From NCBI GenBank assembly GCA_900753305.1, contig CAADYR010000103.1, forward strand, positions 1 to 43,388: a stretch of DNA of 43,388 nt, written 5' to 3'. A program made the translations under genes and the position numbers. The stretch's first letter is position 1; every line of letters begins with the position of its first letter. The notes below the pieces were generated by a model. The model was not told the DNA's origin and did no database searches. It saw only the letters and a list, made by a program, of their open reading frames with translations. This stretch comes from Lachnospiraceae bacterium (lineage in GTDB: Bacteria > Bacillota > Clostridia > Lachnospirales > Lachnospiraceae). This document shows positions 8,264-15,144 of the stretch, piece after piece.

Positions 8264-8899
8264 ATGACACCTGAAAAGTATAAAGAACTTTCTATTAAAG
8301 AATTTACACAGGCAGCTAAAATTTATGACAGCGGACATGCCGGCATCTATGAATTATGCAAGGATGACTATCCGCCGATCCTGGCAGAGCTGGAAAAGGA
8401 ACCATTTCACAATGTACTCGACTGCGGCTGTGGAACAGGACCGATGCTTCAGTTGCTTCATGAAAAATATCCGGATAGACATTATGTCGGTCTTGATCTC
8501 ACTCCCGAGATGATTCATGTCGCACAGGCTAAAAAACTATCCAATACAGAATTTCTTGTGGGAGACAGTGAGAATCTGCCCTTTGCAGAGAATTCTTTCG
8601 ATGCAGTTATTTGTGCTAACAGTTTCCATCACTATCCTAATCCTCAGAATTTTTTCAATAATGCATACCGTGTTCTGCGCAAAGGAGGCCGCCTGATCCT
8701 GAGGGACTATACTTCCTCTGACTTCATGGTATGGCTGATGAATCATTTGGAAATGCCTCTGGCAAATTTGTTTGGACACGGAGATGTGAAGATCCGTAAA
8801 CCTGAAGAATTTGTTGCGATGGCTGAAAAAGCCGGCTTTACAGTGCTGACTATGGAGAAGCAGAAAGGCTTCCGTGCACACCTTGTTGCACGGAAATAG
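8264..8899 (+). CDS. Class I SAM-dependent methyltransferase
   Basis: The product is a 211-residue soluble methyltransferase of the UbiE/methyltransf_11 type. Motif I is LDCGCGTGPML near residues 48-58, which binds SAM. It is followed by the acidic VGLDLTPEMI strand, then LPFAENSFDAVICANSFHHY and RVLRKGGRLILRDY. AAGGAGAAGG precedes ATG 8264. The gene is alone on this strand and divergent from TetR1 and ABC pair A. It shares its operator type with those ABC genes, so it may modify the same small molecule. The acceptor is unknown. It is convergent with TetR2, with a 7-base gap. Confidence 0.85.
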   Translation: MTPEKYKELSIKEFTQAAKIYDSGHAGIYELCKDDYPPILAELEKEPFHNVLDCGCGTGPMLQLLHEKYPDRHYVGLDLTPEMIHVAQAKKLSNTEFLVGDSENLPFAENSFDAVICANSFHHYPNPQNFFNNAYRVLRKGGRLILRDYTSSDFMVWLMNHLEMPLANLFGHGDVKIRKPEEFVAMAEKAGFTVLTMEKQKGFRAHLVARK

Positions 8900-8906
8900 A
8901 TTTTGC

Positions 8907-9539
8907 TTACTGTGCATTACAGATCATTTTATATATTTTTTGAAATCCATCTTCTAAAAATTTGTCTTTGGGAATGTTTCCGGACAACTTAATATACGTT
9001 TCCTTTTCCTTTGCCAGTTTTATCAGCCCGGATATCATTCCCCACATGTGAAATATTGTTTCAAAATAATTCTCACAAGCTCCCAATTCTCCCTTTTCTA
9101 TTCCTGACTTCAGATACCGGATCAGGATATGATTAATTTCTTCTCCAATTCGATAAGTCTGGTTCAACAAACTATCTGCTTCCTCATTCACATCGAATTG
9201 AATATAGTTAAGTGTTCGATCAAAAAAATCCGGATATTGATTCTGATAATCAACCAGTCCATAACACAGTGAAAAAAAAGCTTCTTTGCTATTCTTTTGT
9301 TCATTCAGTGATGCTATCAGAATATCTCTTAAGATGCTCATACTCTTTAATGCCAGAAATGATACAATATCTTCTTTATTTTTAAAATACACATATAGTG
9401 TTGCCTTGCTATATCCGGCACTCCTGGCGATTTCATTCATCGATGTGTTATCAATGCCTTTTTTAGAAAATAATTCTTCTGCCTTTTGGGCAATCCGGTT
9501 CTGATGAACCGTTGGATCTTCCTTAATTCTTCTTGCCAT
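8907..9539 (-). CDS. TetR/AcrR family regulator (TetR2)
   Basis: The product is a 210-residue protein. The N-terminal DNA-binding domain contains KAEELFSKKGIDNTSMNEIA followed by AGYSKATLYVYFKNKEDIVS, the standard TetR helix-turn-helix. The remaining ~145 residues are helical and divergent. ATG 9539 is preceded by AGGT at a short distance. No operator-like palindrome was seen directly upstream. The target could be the convergent methyltransferase or a distant gene. The family call is firm; the role is unknown. Confidence 0.85.
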   Translation of the reverse strand: MARRIKEDPTVHQNRIAQKAEELFSKKGIDNTSMNEIARSAGYSKATLYVYFKNKEDIVSFLALKSMSILRDILIASLNEQKNSKEAFFSLCYGLVDYQNQYPDFFDRTLNYIQFDVNEEADSLLNQTYRIGEEINHILIRYLKSGIEKGELGACENYFETIFHMWGMISGLIKLAKEKETYIKLSGNIPKDKFLEDGFQKIYKMICNAQ

Positions 9540-9565
9540 TTTTTACCTGCTTTTCGTGAAAGTTT

Positions 9566-9907
9566 CTATTGTACAGTAAATTCCGTCCACTCTATATGAT
9601 TGTATTCCATCACATCATCCGCTTTTTTCATTCCTAATTTTTCATAGAATTGAATAGCATTTTCGTTTGCTATCAGATAAACAGCAATATCCTGCTCGCC
9701 GCCAGCTATGGAATGTGCTGTCTTCATCAGTGCAGTGCCAATACCCTGATGCTCATAGGCTCTGTCTACCCCCAAATCTGTCACATAAAGCCAATAGACA
9801 TAATCCGTTAATCCAAATAAAACACCAACTATCTGATTATCTCTGTTTCTTGCAACAAGACTAATTGAAACATTATCGACCAGTTTTGTTATTCTTTTGT
9901 AGTTCAT
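9566..9907 (-). pseudogene. GNAT acetyltransferase, probably truncated at the N-terminus
   Basis: The 113-residue frame contains the acetyl-CoA site (RAYEHQGIGTALM, a Q/RxxGxG/A motif) and a NENAIQFYEKLGM tail, both typical of GNAT. The first core strands and the N-terminal helix pair of the usual 140-residue fold are largely missing. The 5' end overlaps a broken yjdF gene on the same strand, with a junction near 9900, so the true N-terminus seems to have been replaced. ATG 9907 has only a weak AGAAG site. A short functional protein cannot be excluded. Confidence 0.5.
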
Positions 9908-10130
9908 CCGCTTCTCTTTTCTCACGGCTTCTTACTTTACGCTCTTGCTTGTTCTGTTCCTGTTGTAATTTTAAAGCCTGTTGTGATTTTGTTCCTATAC
10001 CTATTCCATGTATCTGCTTTTTCGTTTCACGCTGCATCCGTTTGGGATTGCTTTTTATTTCATTTACAACAGTATCAACAGCCGGACTGAATTTTAAACT
10101 GAAATAATATTTCTGAATATATTCCTGCAC
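9873..10130 (-). pseudogene. yjdF: YjdF family protein (DUF2992), truncated
   Basis: The 85-codon frame begins at GTG directly after an in-frame TAA. It reads QEYIQKYYFSLKFSPAVDT, then NPKRMQRETKKQ and GIGTKSQQALKLQQEQNKQE. This is the conserved C-terminal half of YjdF proteins, which normally have about 135-140 residues. The N-terminal half is absent because the ASCH gene stops 16 bases upstream. The last residues depart from the family and read into the GNAT gene. Both ends are therefore broken. No sequence resembling the yjdF riboswitch was noticed upstream. Confidence 0.7.
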
Positions 10131-10145
10131 TTATTTTCCAATCCT

Positions 10146-10595
10146 TTATTTATATACAACTATAAATTCTTCTAATACGCACTCTCCCTGCTCATCAAAA
10201 GGCAGTCCGGCCGCTGTATAATCCGGTGTAAATGCACGTTTATGTACTTCTCTCCATTTTTCCAGACTGCGGTCATCTTCACCTTCTTTGTATGCATGCT
10301 CCTCACTGACCTGATCGAATGGAACTATTGATACTTTTACATCCTGAATTATACAGGCGGCTTCTTCATTATCAAAAAGAATGACGCTATAAGATCCTGC
10401 CACCGGTATTGGCTCATGTTCGTTCTCAAATGCTATTTTTGCACTGGCTGTTGCTGTTTTGATTCCCTGAAGTGCCAAATTAGCCAGTTCATCTGCAAAC
10501 GGTCCACCACCGCAGAACTTCCACTGATCATGTGGTGTGTTTTCATCTATGTTATTATTCTGGCAAAATCTTTGCCACATTTCTAATCCTGTCAT
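10146..10595 (-). CDS. ASCH domain-containing protein
   Basis: The 149-residue cytoplasmic protein has the ASCH fold signature. An N-terminal MTGLEMWQRFC helix is followed by the Gly- and Lys-containing loop GIKTATASA, then a strand reading VAGSYSVILFDNEEAACIIQ and the EHAYKEGEDDRSLEKWREVH segment. ASCH proteins are thought to bind RNA or modified nucleosides; some hydrolyse N4-acetylcytidine. It starts 2 bases after the stop of the upstream GNAT-like gene, so the pair is co-transcribed. The exact substrate is unknown. Confidence 0.85.
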   Translation of the reverse strand: MTGLEMWQRFCQNNNIDENTPHDQWKFCGGGPFADELANLALQGIKTATASAKIAFENEHEPIPVAGSYSVILFDNEEAACIIQDVKVSIVPFDQVSEEHAYKEGEDDRSLEKWREVHKRAFTPDYTAAGLPFDEQGECVLEEFIVVYK

Positions 10596-10597
10596 TT

Positions 10598-11341
10598 TTA
10601 TACAACCTCATACGCTGCATATTCATGATCGAATTCATATCCCAGCTTTTCTGCCAGATGAACTGAATTCATATTTTGTGCATCCCAACTGGGGTATAGT
10701 CCTTCCTCCAGGCAGTTTAATATGAGTGCGGAACATGCTATTGTTGCTAAATGCTTTCTTCTCTCAGGTTCAATCGTATCAACTTCAACCTCTATGCCTT
10801 CACGATATCGTGTATATGATGATGCTCCTGCTACAATGATACCATTTTTTAAGATAACCATTCCCCTGCCCATTTGTAAATATTTTTCCTTGCTCTCAAA
10901 AGCCGAAACAAAATCTTCTGTTGCAGGATTTTCCAGACATTGATCATAAATATCTGCATCTATCTTTTTCAGTTCATAGCCGGCAGGAAGCTTTAAGATT
11001 TCATTTTGCAGCATGGTCTGGTCAAATATTGTATCTTTTTTTATCGCATATCTTGTAACTTTTTTAGCCAAAGGATAGCATTCCTCTATTAACTTCGCCC
11101 ATTCATTATTTTGAGGTGTCATGATCACAAAACCATCCGGTCTATCCATTACCATTTCTTTATCAGGGATTCCGGCATAGAAGCCGAAACATCCCACAAA
11201 TGCATATGCCGATTTCGGTTGTTCCAGATCCGAAACATAAACCTTTCCCATAATTTTTTGAAGACATGAAAAAATCAATGTCTCATTCCAACCGGCAAAT
11301 AATTCTTTTACTTTTGATGCGTCTTCCAGTTCACATAACAT
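10598..11341 (-). CDS. GNAT acetyltransferase (GNAT_acetyltran, ZbmA-like type)
   Basis: The 247-residue protein has the two-part layout of this clostridial/bacillar GNAT subfamily. The N-terminal half (1-120) lacks motif A, and the C-terminal GNAT half contains ILKNGIIVAGASSYTRYREG, VEVDTIEPERRKHLATIACS as the acyl-CoA loop, and PSWDAQNMNSVHLAEKLGY. GGAGGA lies 7 bases before ATG 11341. It follows TetR3 on the same strand by 33 bases and precedes the ASCH gene by 2 bases, so TetR3-GNAT-ASCH may be one transcript. The acetylated substrate is unknown. Confidence 0.8.
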   Translation of the reverse strand: MLCELEDASKVKELFAGWNETLIFSCLQKIMGKVYVSDLEQPKSAYAFVGCFGFYAGIPDKEMVMDRPDGFVIMTPQNNEWAKLIEECYPLAKKVTRYAIKKDTIFDQTMLQNEILKLPAGYELKKIDADIYDQCLENPATEDFVSAFESKEKYLQMGRGMVILKNGIIVAGASSYTRYREGIEVEVDTIEPERRKHLATIACSALILNCLEEGLYPSWDAQNMNSVHLAEKLGYEFDHEYAAYEVV

Positions 11342-11374
11342 CTATGTCTCCTCCATGATTTCTCCTGAGTTTAT

Positions 11375-11941
11375 TTATGATTCATACTGTTTTATTCCGC
11401 TGATCAGTACATCCAGTGACAGTTCAAAACTGTCATTGACAGATATGGGATTGCCAAATGAATCATGTACTACCAGAAGCAAAAATCCTTCCAGAAATGC
11501 TCTGTATGTCCGAAGCAGATGATTTGCAACTACCTGATCAATATGCAGTTTATCCGTCTGTGCAAAGAAAAAGGTATATACTTTCTGGGTAGCCTGTACC
11601 AATTCTTCACTTTTATATTTGTTGTACCACAACATTGCTTCGAAAATCCCGGGATTGTCGATGGCATATTTATAAAATCCGCGTGCATACTCCCTTAATG
11701 CTTCGTGAGCATCTTTTTCTGTAATATGATCTGTTATTGCCTCAGCCCCATTCTTCCAACCATATATCATGATTCCCTGATATATGTCATCCTGACTTTT
11801 GATATGATTATAAAGGGACGGCTTTTTAATTCCCAGATGATCTGCAAGTGTTGTAATAGTTACATATTTTAATCCTTTTTCATTTGCGAGCATGGCCGCC
11901 TGCTCTATAACTTTTTCTCTTGAAAGTCCTATTCTTGGCAT
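11375..11941 (-). CDS. TetR family regulator with WHG-type C-terminal domain (TetR3)
   Basis: The 188-residue protein starts MPRIGLSREKVIEQAAMLAN, with a helix-turn-helix around LADHLGIKKPSLYNHIKSQD. The C-terminal region FGNPISVNDSFELSLDVLIS matches the WHG domain class of TetR proteins. ATG 11941 is chosen because AAGGAG lies 8 bases upstream; twelve more codons are open but lead into the promoter. The promoter just upstream contains two identical operators in opposite orientation, so autorepression is strongly suggested. Likely targets are its own gene, the GNAT and ASCH genes downstream and perhaps the nitroreductase upstream. Confidence 0.88.
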   Translation of the reverse strand: MPRIGLSREKVIEQAAMLANEKGLKYVTITTLADHLGIKKPSLYNHIKSQDDIYQGIMIYGWKNGAEAITDHITEKDAHEALREYARGFYKYAIDNPGIFEAMLWYNKYKSEELVQATQKVYTFFFAQTDKLHIDQVVANHLLRTYRAFLEGFLLLVVHDSFGNPISVNDSFELSLDVLISGIKQYES

Positions 11942-11967
11942 AAATATCTCCTTAAAGCGCAATAAAA

Positions 11968-12021
11968 AACTAACCATATTAGTATTTATTCTATAATAAC
12001 TAATATGGTTAGTTCTGTCAA
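11968..12021 (-). promoter_or_regulatory. TetR3 promoter with two mirrored operators
   Basis: On the minus strand TTGACA (12016-12021), a 17-bp spacer and TATTAT (11993-11998) form a near-ideal promoter. ACTAATATGGTTAGTT (11999-12014) lies inside the spacer, and its exact reverse complement lies at 11968-11983 just after the -10 box. The perfect 16-bp arms flank a 15-base gap. Each site is itself palindromic (ACTAA-N5-TTAGT), so two dimers could bracket the -10 box. Confidence 0.8.
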
Positions 12022-12027
12022 CCGATA

Positions 12028-12540
12028 TTAAATATAAGTTATCGTTTCTGATAATTCTTTTCTGCTATTGTGATTTGGAAGCGGCCCTGTTCCTTCTGCT
12101 GCAATGCCAAGATCAAGAAGCATCAATATTTCTTCATTCTCCGGAAGGTTGAGAGTCTGTGCTAATTCATCAGGATTAAAAAAGTTAATCCAGCAACTGT
12201 CAACGCCCTCATTATAGGCAGCAAGCATCATATGCGTAGCCACAATGCTGGCATCCTCAATTCCGGAATCTCTTGTTCCACCCGGATAAGTAAACACATT
12301 GTTCTTATCAAAAGCCACGACTAATACCGTAGTTGCACCATAACGACAGGGCGTTACTTTATCAATTGCAGCCAGCCCACTTTCAGATTGCACTACATAG
12401 ATATGTTGTTCCTGAAAATTTTTAGCTGTTGGAGCTACTCTGCCTGCCTCCAAAATAATTTCAAGTTTCTCTTTTTCTACTTTCTTCTCACTAAATTTTT
12501 TACAAGAGTACCTGTTTTTGATTACTTCTGAAAAATCCAT
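12028..12540 (-). CDS. Nitroreductase family protein
   Basis: The 170-residue FMN-dependent reductase starts MDFSEVIKNRYSCKKFSEKK, the typical N-terminal nitroreductase motif with the FMN-phosphate-binding Arg and Ser. It then has APTAKNFQEQHIYVV and the ASIVATHMMLAAYNEGVDSC helix. Its length fits the short NfsA/NfnB-like group. ATG 12540 has AGGAGG at 9 bases; an ATG eight codons earlier lacks a site. The stop lies 7 bases from the TetR3 promoter, so TetR3 has its own transcript. Physiological substrate is unknown. Confidence 0.9.
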   Translation of the reverse strand: MDFSEVIKNRYSCKKFSEKKVEKEKLEIILEAGRVAPTAKNFQEQHIYVVQSESGLAAIDKVTPCRYGATTVLVVAFDKNNVFTYPGGTRDSGIEDASIVATHMMLAAYNEGVDSCWINFFNPDELAQTLNLPENEEILMLLDLGIAAEGTGPLPNHNSRKELSETITYI

Positions 12541-12649
12541 TTCAAATTTTCCTCCTTTTTTCATACATATTTTTTAAGTGCCTGCACAATTCGTCCCATT
12601 CTTTATGCTTATTTTGCAATTACCTATATATATTTTAATGCGTGAGCGG

Positions 12650-13099
12650 TTATGGTAATAATTTTTCAAAACAATAAGAGTTTTTATTTCCGCAATAATT
12701 GCCATATGCCGCACAATGAGCATACCCGCATTCATTATAAAACTGAATAGCATGTGAATTTTGTATTCTTGTTTCAAGCAGTAACTTATGATACCCAAAT
12801 TCAATTGCCTTTTCTTCTAACCGACATATGATCGCCCTTCCAACACCAACCTTGTTTTTGCGGGCATAAATCCTCTTAACTTCTGCAATATCTTCGGATA
12901 TTTTTCGTAAAGCTCCACATCCATAAGGAATTCCGTCAAGATAGGCTATCAAAAATGTAGATCCGTCGACTTTAGTATCTTCTGTGTGAAAGTTTATAGT
13001 TCCGTCATCTCCGGTAATCTGAATAAGCCTTTGATTCAATTCTGAAATAAGTTCATTGCCATCAGGACTGTCAATAGAAGTTTCAATAATTTCAAGCAT
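12650..13099 (-). CDS. GNAT family N-acetyltransferase
   Basis: The 149-residue protein carries the GNAT fold. DGIPYGCGALRKI is strand 4, EVKRIYARKNKVGVGRAIIC holds the acetyl-CoA pyrophosphate loop (R/KxxGxG), and LETRIQNSHAIQFYNECGY is the C-terminal motif B. GAGAGG lies before ATG 13099. It ends about 110 bases upstream of the nitroreductase start and begins 15 bases after the lipoprotein gene on the same strand. The substrate is unknown. Confidence 0.88.
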   Translation of the reverse strand: MLEIIETSIDSPDGNELISELNQRLIQITGDDGTINFHTEDTKVDGSTFLIAYLDGIPYGCGALRKISEDIAEVKRIYARKNKVGVGRAIICRLEEKAIEFGYHKLLLETRIQNSHAIQFYNECGYAHCAAYGNYCGNKNSYCFEKLLP

Positions 13100-13114
13100 T
13101 TGTTTATCCTCTCG

Positions 13115-13849
13115 TTATTGTACTACAGTGAAATTGACGATTTCTGCACTCGTATATTCATCCCAAAGTGCCTGATACTGATGATCTTCGTCTGCATCAT
13201 CGATTTCCTTGCCGTCTTCATATACCTGATTGCTACTTCTGACAAATCCTGTATAATGTGCTGTTCCATTATCATCAAAATCTTCGTATACATATGCCTT
13301 TACCATCAGTGCATGTGTTTCCTGTGAAATGCAGTCTGCCTCTACCATATGACCTCCTGCTGTATAAAGAAGCCCATCCTTTACAGCAATTGGATATGCT
13401 GTGCCATCGGAAGCGATCATAGAACTGCAGCTTACACCATTTTCATTCTGCACATACACATATGCTGAAATAGAAACTGCATCATTTTTTCCATCCTGGT
13501 TATCATAGGTACCTTCTGTAACCAGTAATACAGGCTCGTCACTTCCTAATACATCCACATAGGTATAGGCCTGACCTGCTTCCAGATAACTGATGACTTC
13601 CTCGTAAGAGTCAAATTCATTTTTCTGTATCTTCTCCTCAATAAAACTATTGGGTATAAATGACTCGTATCCATCAGAAATACTTACTTCGCTTGTTATT
13701 TCTTCTGAAGTTTGTGTTTGTAATTCCGTTGTACTTACCTCTTCTGAGGTTTGCGTTTGTGATACTGTACTTATTTCTTCCTTCCCACAGGCGGTTGCAA
13801 GTACAGCCATACTCATAATTAATAATGCCCACATATTCTTTTTTCTCAT
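13115..13849 (-). CDS. Putative lipoprotein, unknown function
   Basis: The 244-residue product starts MRKKNMWALLIMSMAVLATA followed by CGKEE, a clear signal peptide with lipobox (LATAC), so it should be lipid-anchored at the outer membrane face. A Ser/Thr/Glu linker with repeated QTQTSEE units follows (about 30-60). The mature domain has many acidic residues (DDADEDH near the end) and VYEDFDDNGTAHYTGFV. ATG 13849 is chosen for AAGGAAG upstream and because the signal peptide starts there. It follows the PanE-like gene by 34 bases. I recognise no domain. Confidence 0.7.
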   Translation of the reverse strand: MRKKNMWALLIMSMAVLATACGKEEISTVSQTQTSEEVSTTELQTQTSEEITSEVSISDGYESFIPNSFIEEKIQKNEFDSYEEVISYLEAGQAYTYVDVLGSDEPVLLVTEGTYDNQDGKNDAVSISAYVYVQNENGVSCSSMIASDGTAYPIAVKDGLLYTAGGHMVEADCISQETHALMVKAYVYEDFDDNGTAHYTGFVRSSNQVYEDGKEIDDADEDHQYQALWDEYTSAEIVNFTVVQ

Positions 13850-13883
13850 AATGTATTGTTCTTCCTTTTTGAATTTTAGCTCA

Positions 13884-14840
13884 TCACTTGGCACAAGTAG
13901 TTTCTTCCTGTTTTCCATTATAATCAAATTTGCCGTCATTTTTCTCTTCCATAGCTTTGATGATATGGTAGGCGAATTCATTATAAGGCGTAGGGATACC
14001 AAGCTCTTTTCCCATACGCATCAAAGCACCTGAAAACATGTCGATCTCTGTATGACGACCTGCATCCAGATCCTGTAAGGTAGAATATCTGGCTGTTGGC
14101 GGGACGGCACTTCCATGGCTGGAAGAAGCATCCGCCTTGCTTATATCAATTCCTTTGGCTGCTGCGACCGCTTCCAGTTCTCTTCTGAGTCCGTTGCTGA
14201 TCTCTTTCATATGAACACTGTCCTGATAACATCCAACACCCGCTCCAAGGATTGCCTGTGGAAGATTGTTGCACACATTCAGACGGAATTTGCTCCACAT
14301 TTCTTCCCTGATATGCTCAGCTATGCGATAATGTAAGCCCGTGCCTTCAAAGAGGGCTTCGATTGCCTGCACACGCTCGCTTTGAAATGGTGCTGTAAGT
14401 TCTCCGAAAATAATACCTATCGTAGTCTCCGGGTTAAAGCAAAATCCATCACCCTCCTTATGCGAAGCCACTTTTATCAGAGAATAAATAATATGAGAAC
14501 TGTCGATTACAGTGGAAATAATCTCTTCACTGTCTACACCATTCATAAGACTCATCACAACTGTATTCTCTCCGGTAATGGTGCGGATACTGTCTAATGC
14601 GCCCGGCAATGCACCATATTTCAGAGCTATGACTAACAGATCAGCCCCCTGTGCTTCCTGAGGTGTCCACACTTCCGGATGATATGTCACGCCATTAATG
14701 ATACAACCATTCTTCATTCGATTGGCTCTTTCACCCTCTGCGACAACACCTAAGCTGATGTCATCACGTTTAGAAAGCCCCCAGATGACATAGGAACCAA
14801 CTGCTCCCGCTCCAAGTATTGCAATTTTCTTCATCTTCAT
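13884..14840 (-). CDS. Ketopantoate reductase family protein (PanE/ApbA)
   Basis: The 318-residue NADPH-dependent oxidoreductase has an N-terminal Rossmann motif (KIAILGAGAVGSYVIWGLSK, GxGxxG). It also has LVIALKYGALPGAL, the NTVVMSLMNGVDSEE segment typical of PanE, and the C-terminal helical domain with EEMWSKFRLNVCNN and SSSHGSAVPPTARYSTLQDL-like substrate region. PanE makes pantoate for coenzyme A synthesis, but many paralogues reduce other 2-keto acids and no pan genes lie nearby. GAGGAG precedes ATG 14840. It heads a possible unit with the lipoprotein gene. Confidence 0.88.
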   Translation of the reverse strand: MKMKKIAILGAGAVGSYVIWGLSKRDDISLGVVAEGERANRMKNGCIINGVTYHPEVWTPQEAQGADLLVIALKYGALPGALDSIRTITGENTVVMSLMNGVDSEEIISTVIDSSHIIYSLIKVASHKEGDGFCFNPETTIGIIFGELTAPFQSERVQAIEALFEGTGLHYRIAEHIREEMWSKFRLNVCNNLPQAILGAGVGCYQDSVHMKEISNGLRRELEAVAAAKGIDISKADASSSHGSAVPPTARYSTLQDLDAGRHTEIDMFSGALMRMGKELGIPTPYNEFAYHIIKAMEEKNDGKFDYNGKQEETTCAK

Positions 14841-14872
14841 AATAGTTCTCCTCTCGTACTTTTTATGCTAAA

Positions 14873-14977
14873 TTAGAAACCACCGTTTTGATATGCTCTT
14901 GCAACCACATAGGATGGTTCATAAAATGCACTACAATTATAGTTATTTTTCCTCCGATATTTACGGTAGATATTCAT
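14873..14977 (-). CDS. Possible 34-residue small protein or leader peptide
   Basis: Between the ketopantoate reductase start and the terminator 15083-15126 lie about 300 bases without a large gene. They contain an ATG-started frame of 34 codons, rich in Arg, Lys, Asn and Tyr at the start and ending SYVVARAYQNGGF before TAA. Its stop lies 32 bases before the reductase start. A TTGATG-N17-TATCAT promoter-like pair lies just upstream but so close that the transcript would be nearly leaderless, and no good ribosome site precedes the ATG. An internal GGAGG is present. This is tentative. Confidence 0.25.
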   Translation of the reverse strand: MNIYRKYRRKNNYNCSAFYEPSYVVARAYQNGGF

Positions 14978-15082
14978 ATTTATATGATACCTAACTGTTT
15001 CCCAAACATCAATGCTTTATTATGCATTTATTCTTTATTACATGGGATAATATATGTATAATTATATCAAAAAATTGATATA

Positions 15083-15126
15083 AAAAGCGGCGATACTGTA
15101 TAGCTGTTATGCTATACAATATCGCC
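15083..15126 (-). terminator. Rho-independent terminator of the surface protein operon
   Basis: A 16-bp stem with one G-U-type mismatch (15089-15104 with 15111-15126) and a 6-base loop is followed on the minus strand by a CTTTTTAT run. It lies 19 bases after the stop of the giant surface protein gene. Confidence 0.85.
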
Positions 15127-15144
15127 TTTTCCTTTTAAACAATT

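Noticed and set aside
10131..10600. yjdF riboswitch upstream of the yjdF remnant
   Set aside because: The upstream DNA is the ASCH coding region with a normal frame; no room for the RNA.
12574..12804. 76-codon minus-strand frame overlapping the GNAT gene
   Set aside because: It overlaps the well-supported acetyltransferase frame, starts within it and has no ribosome site.
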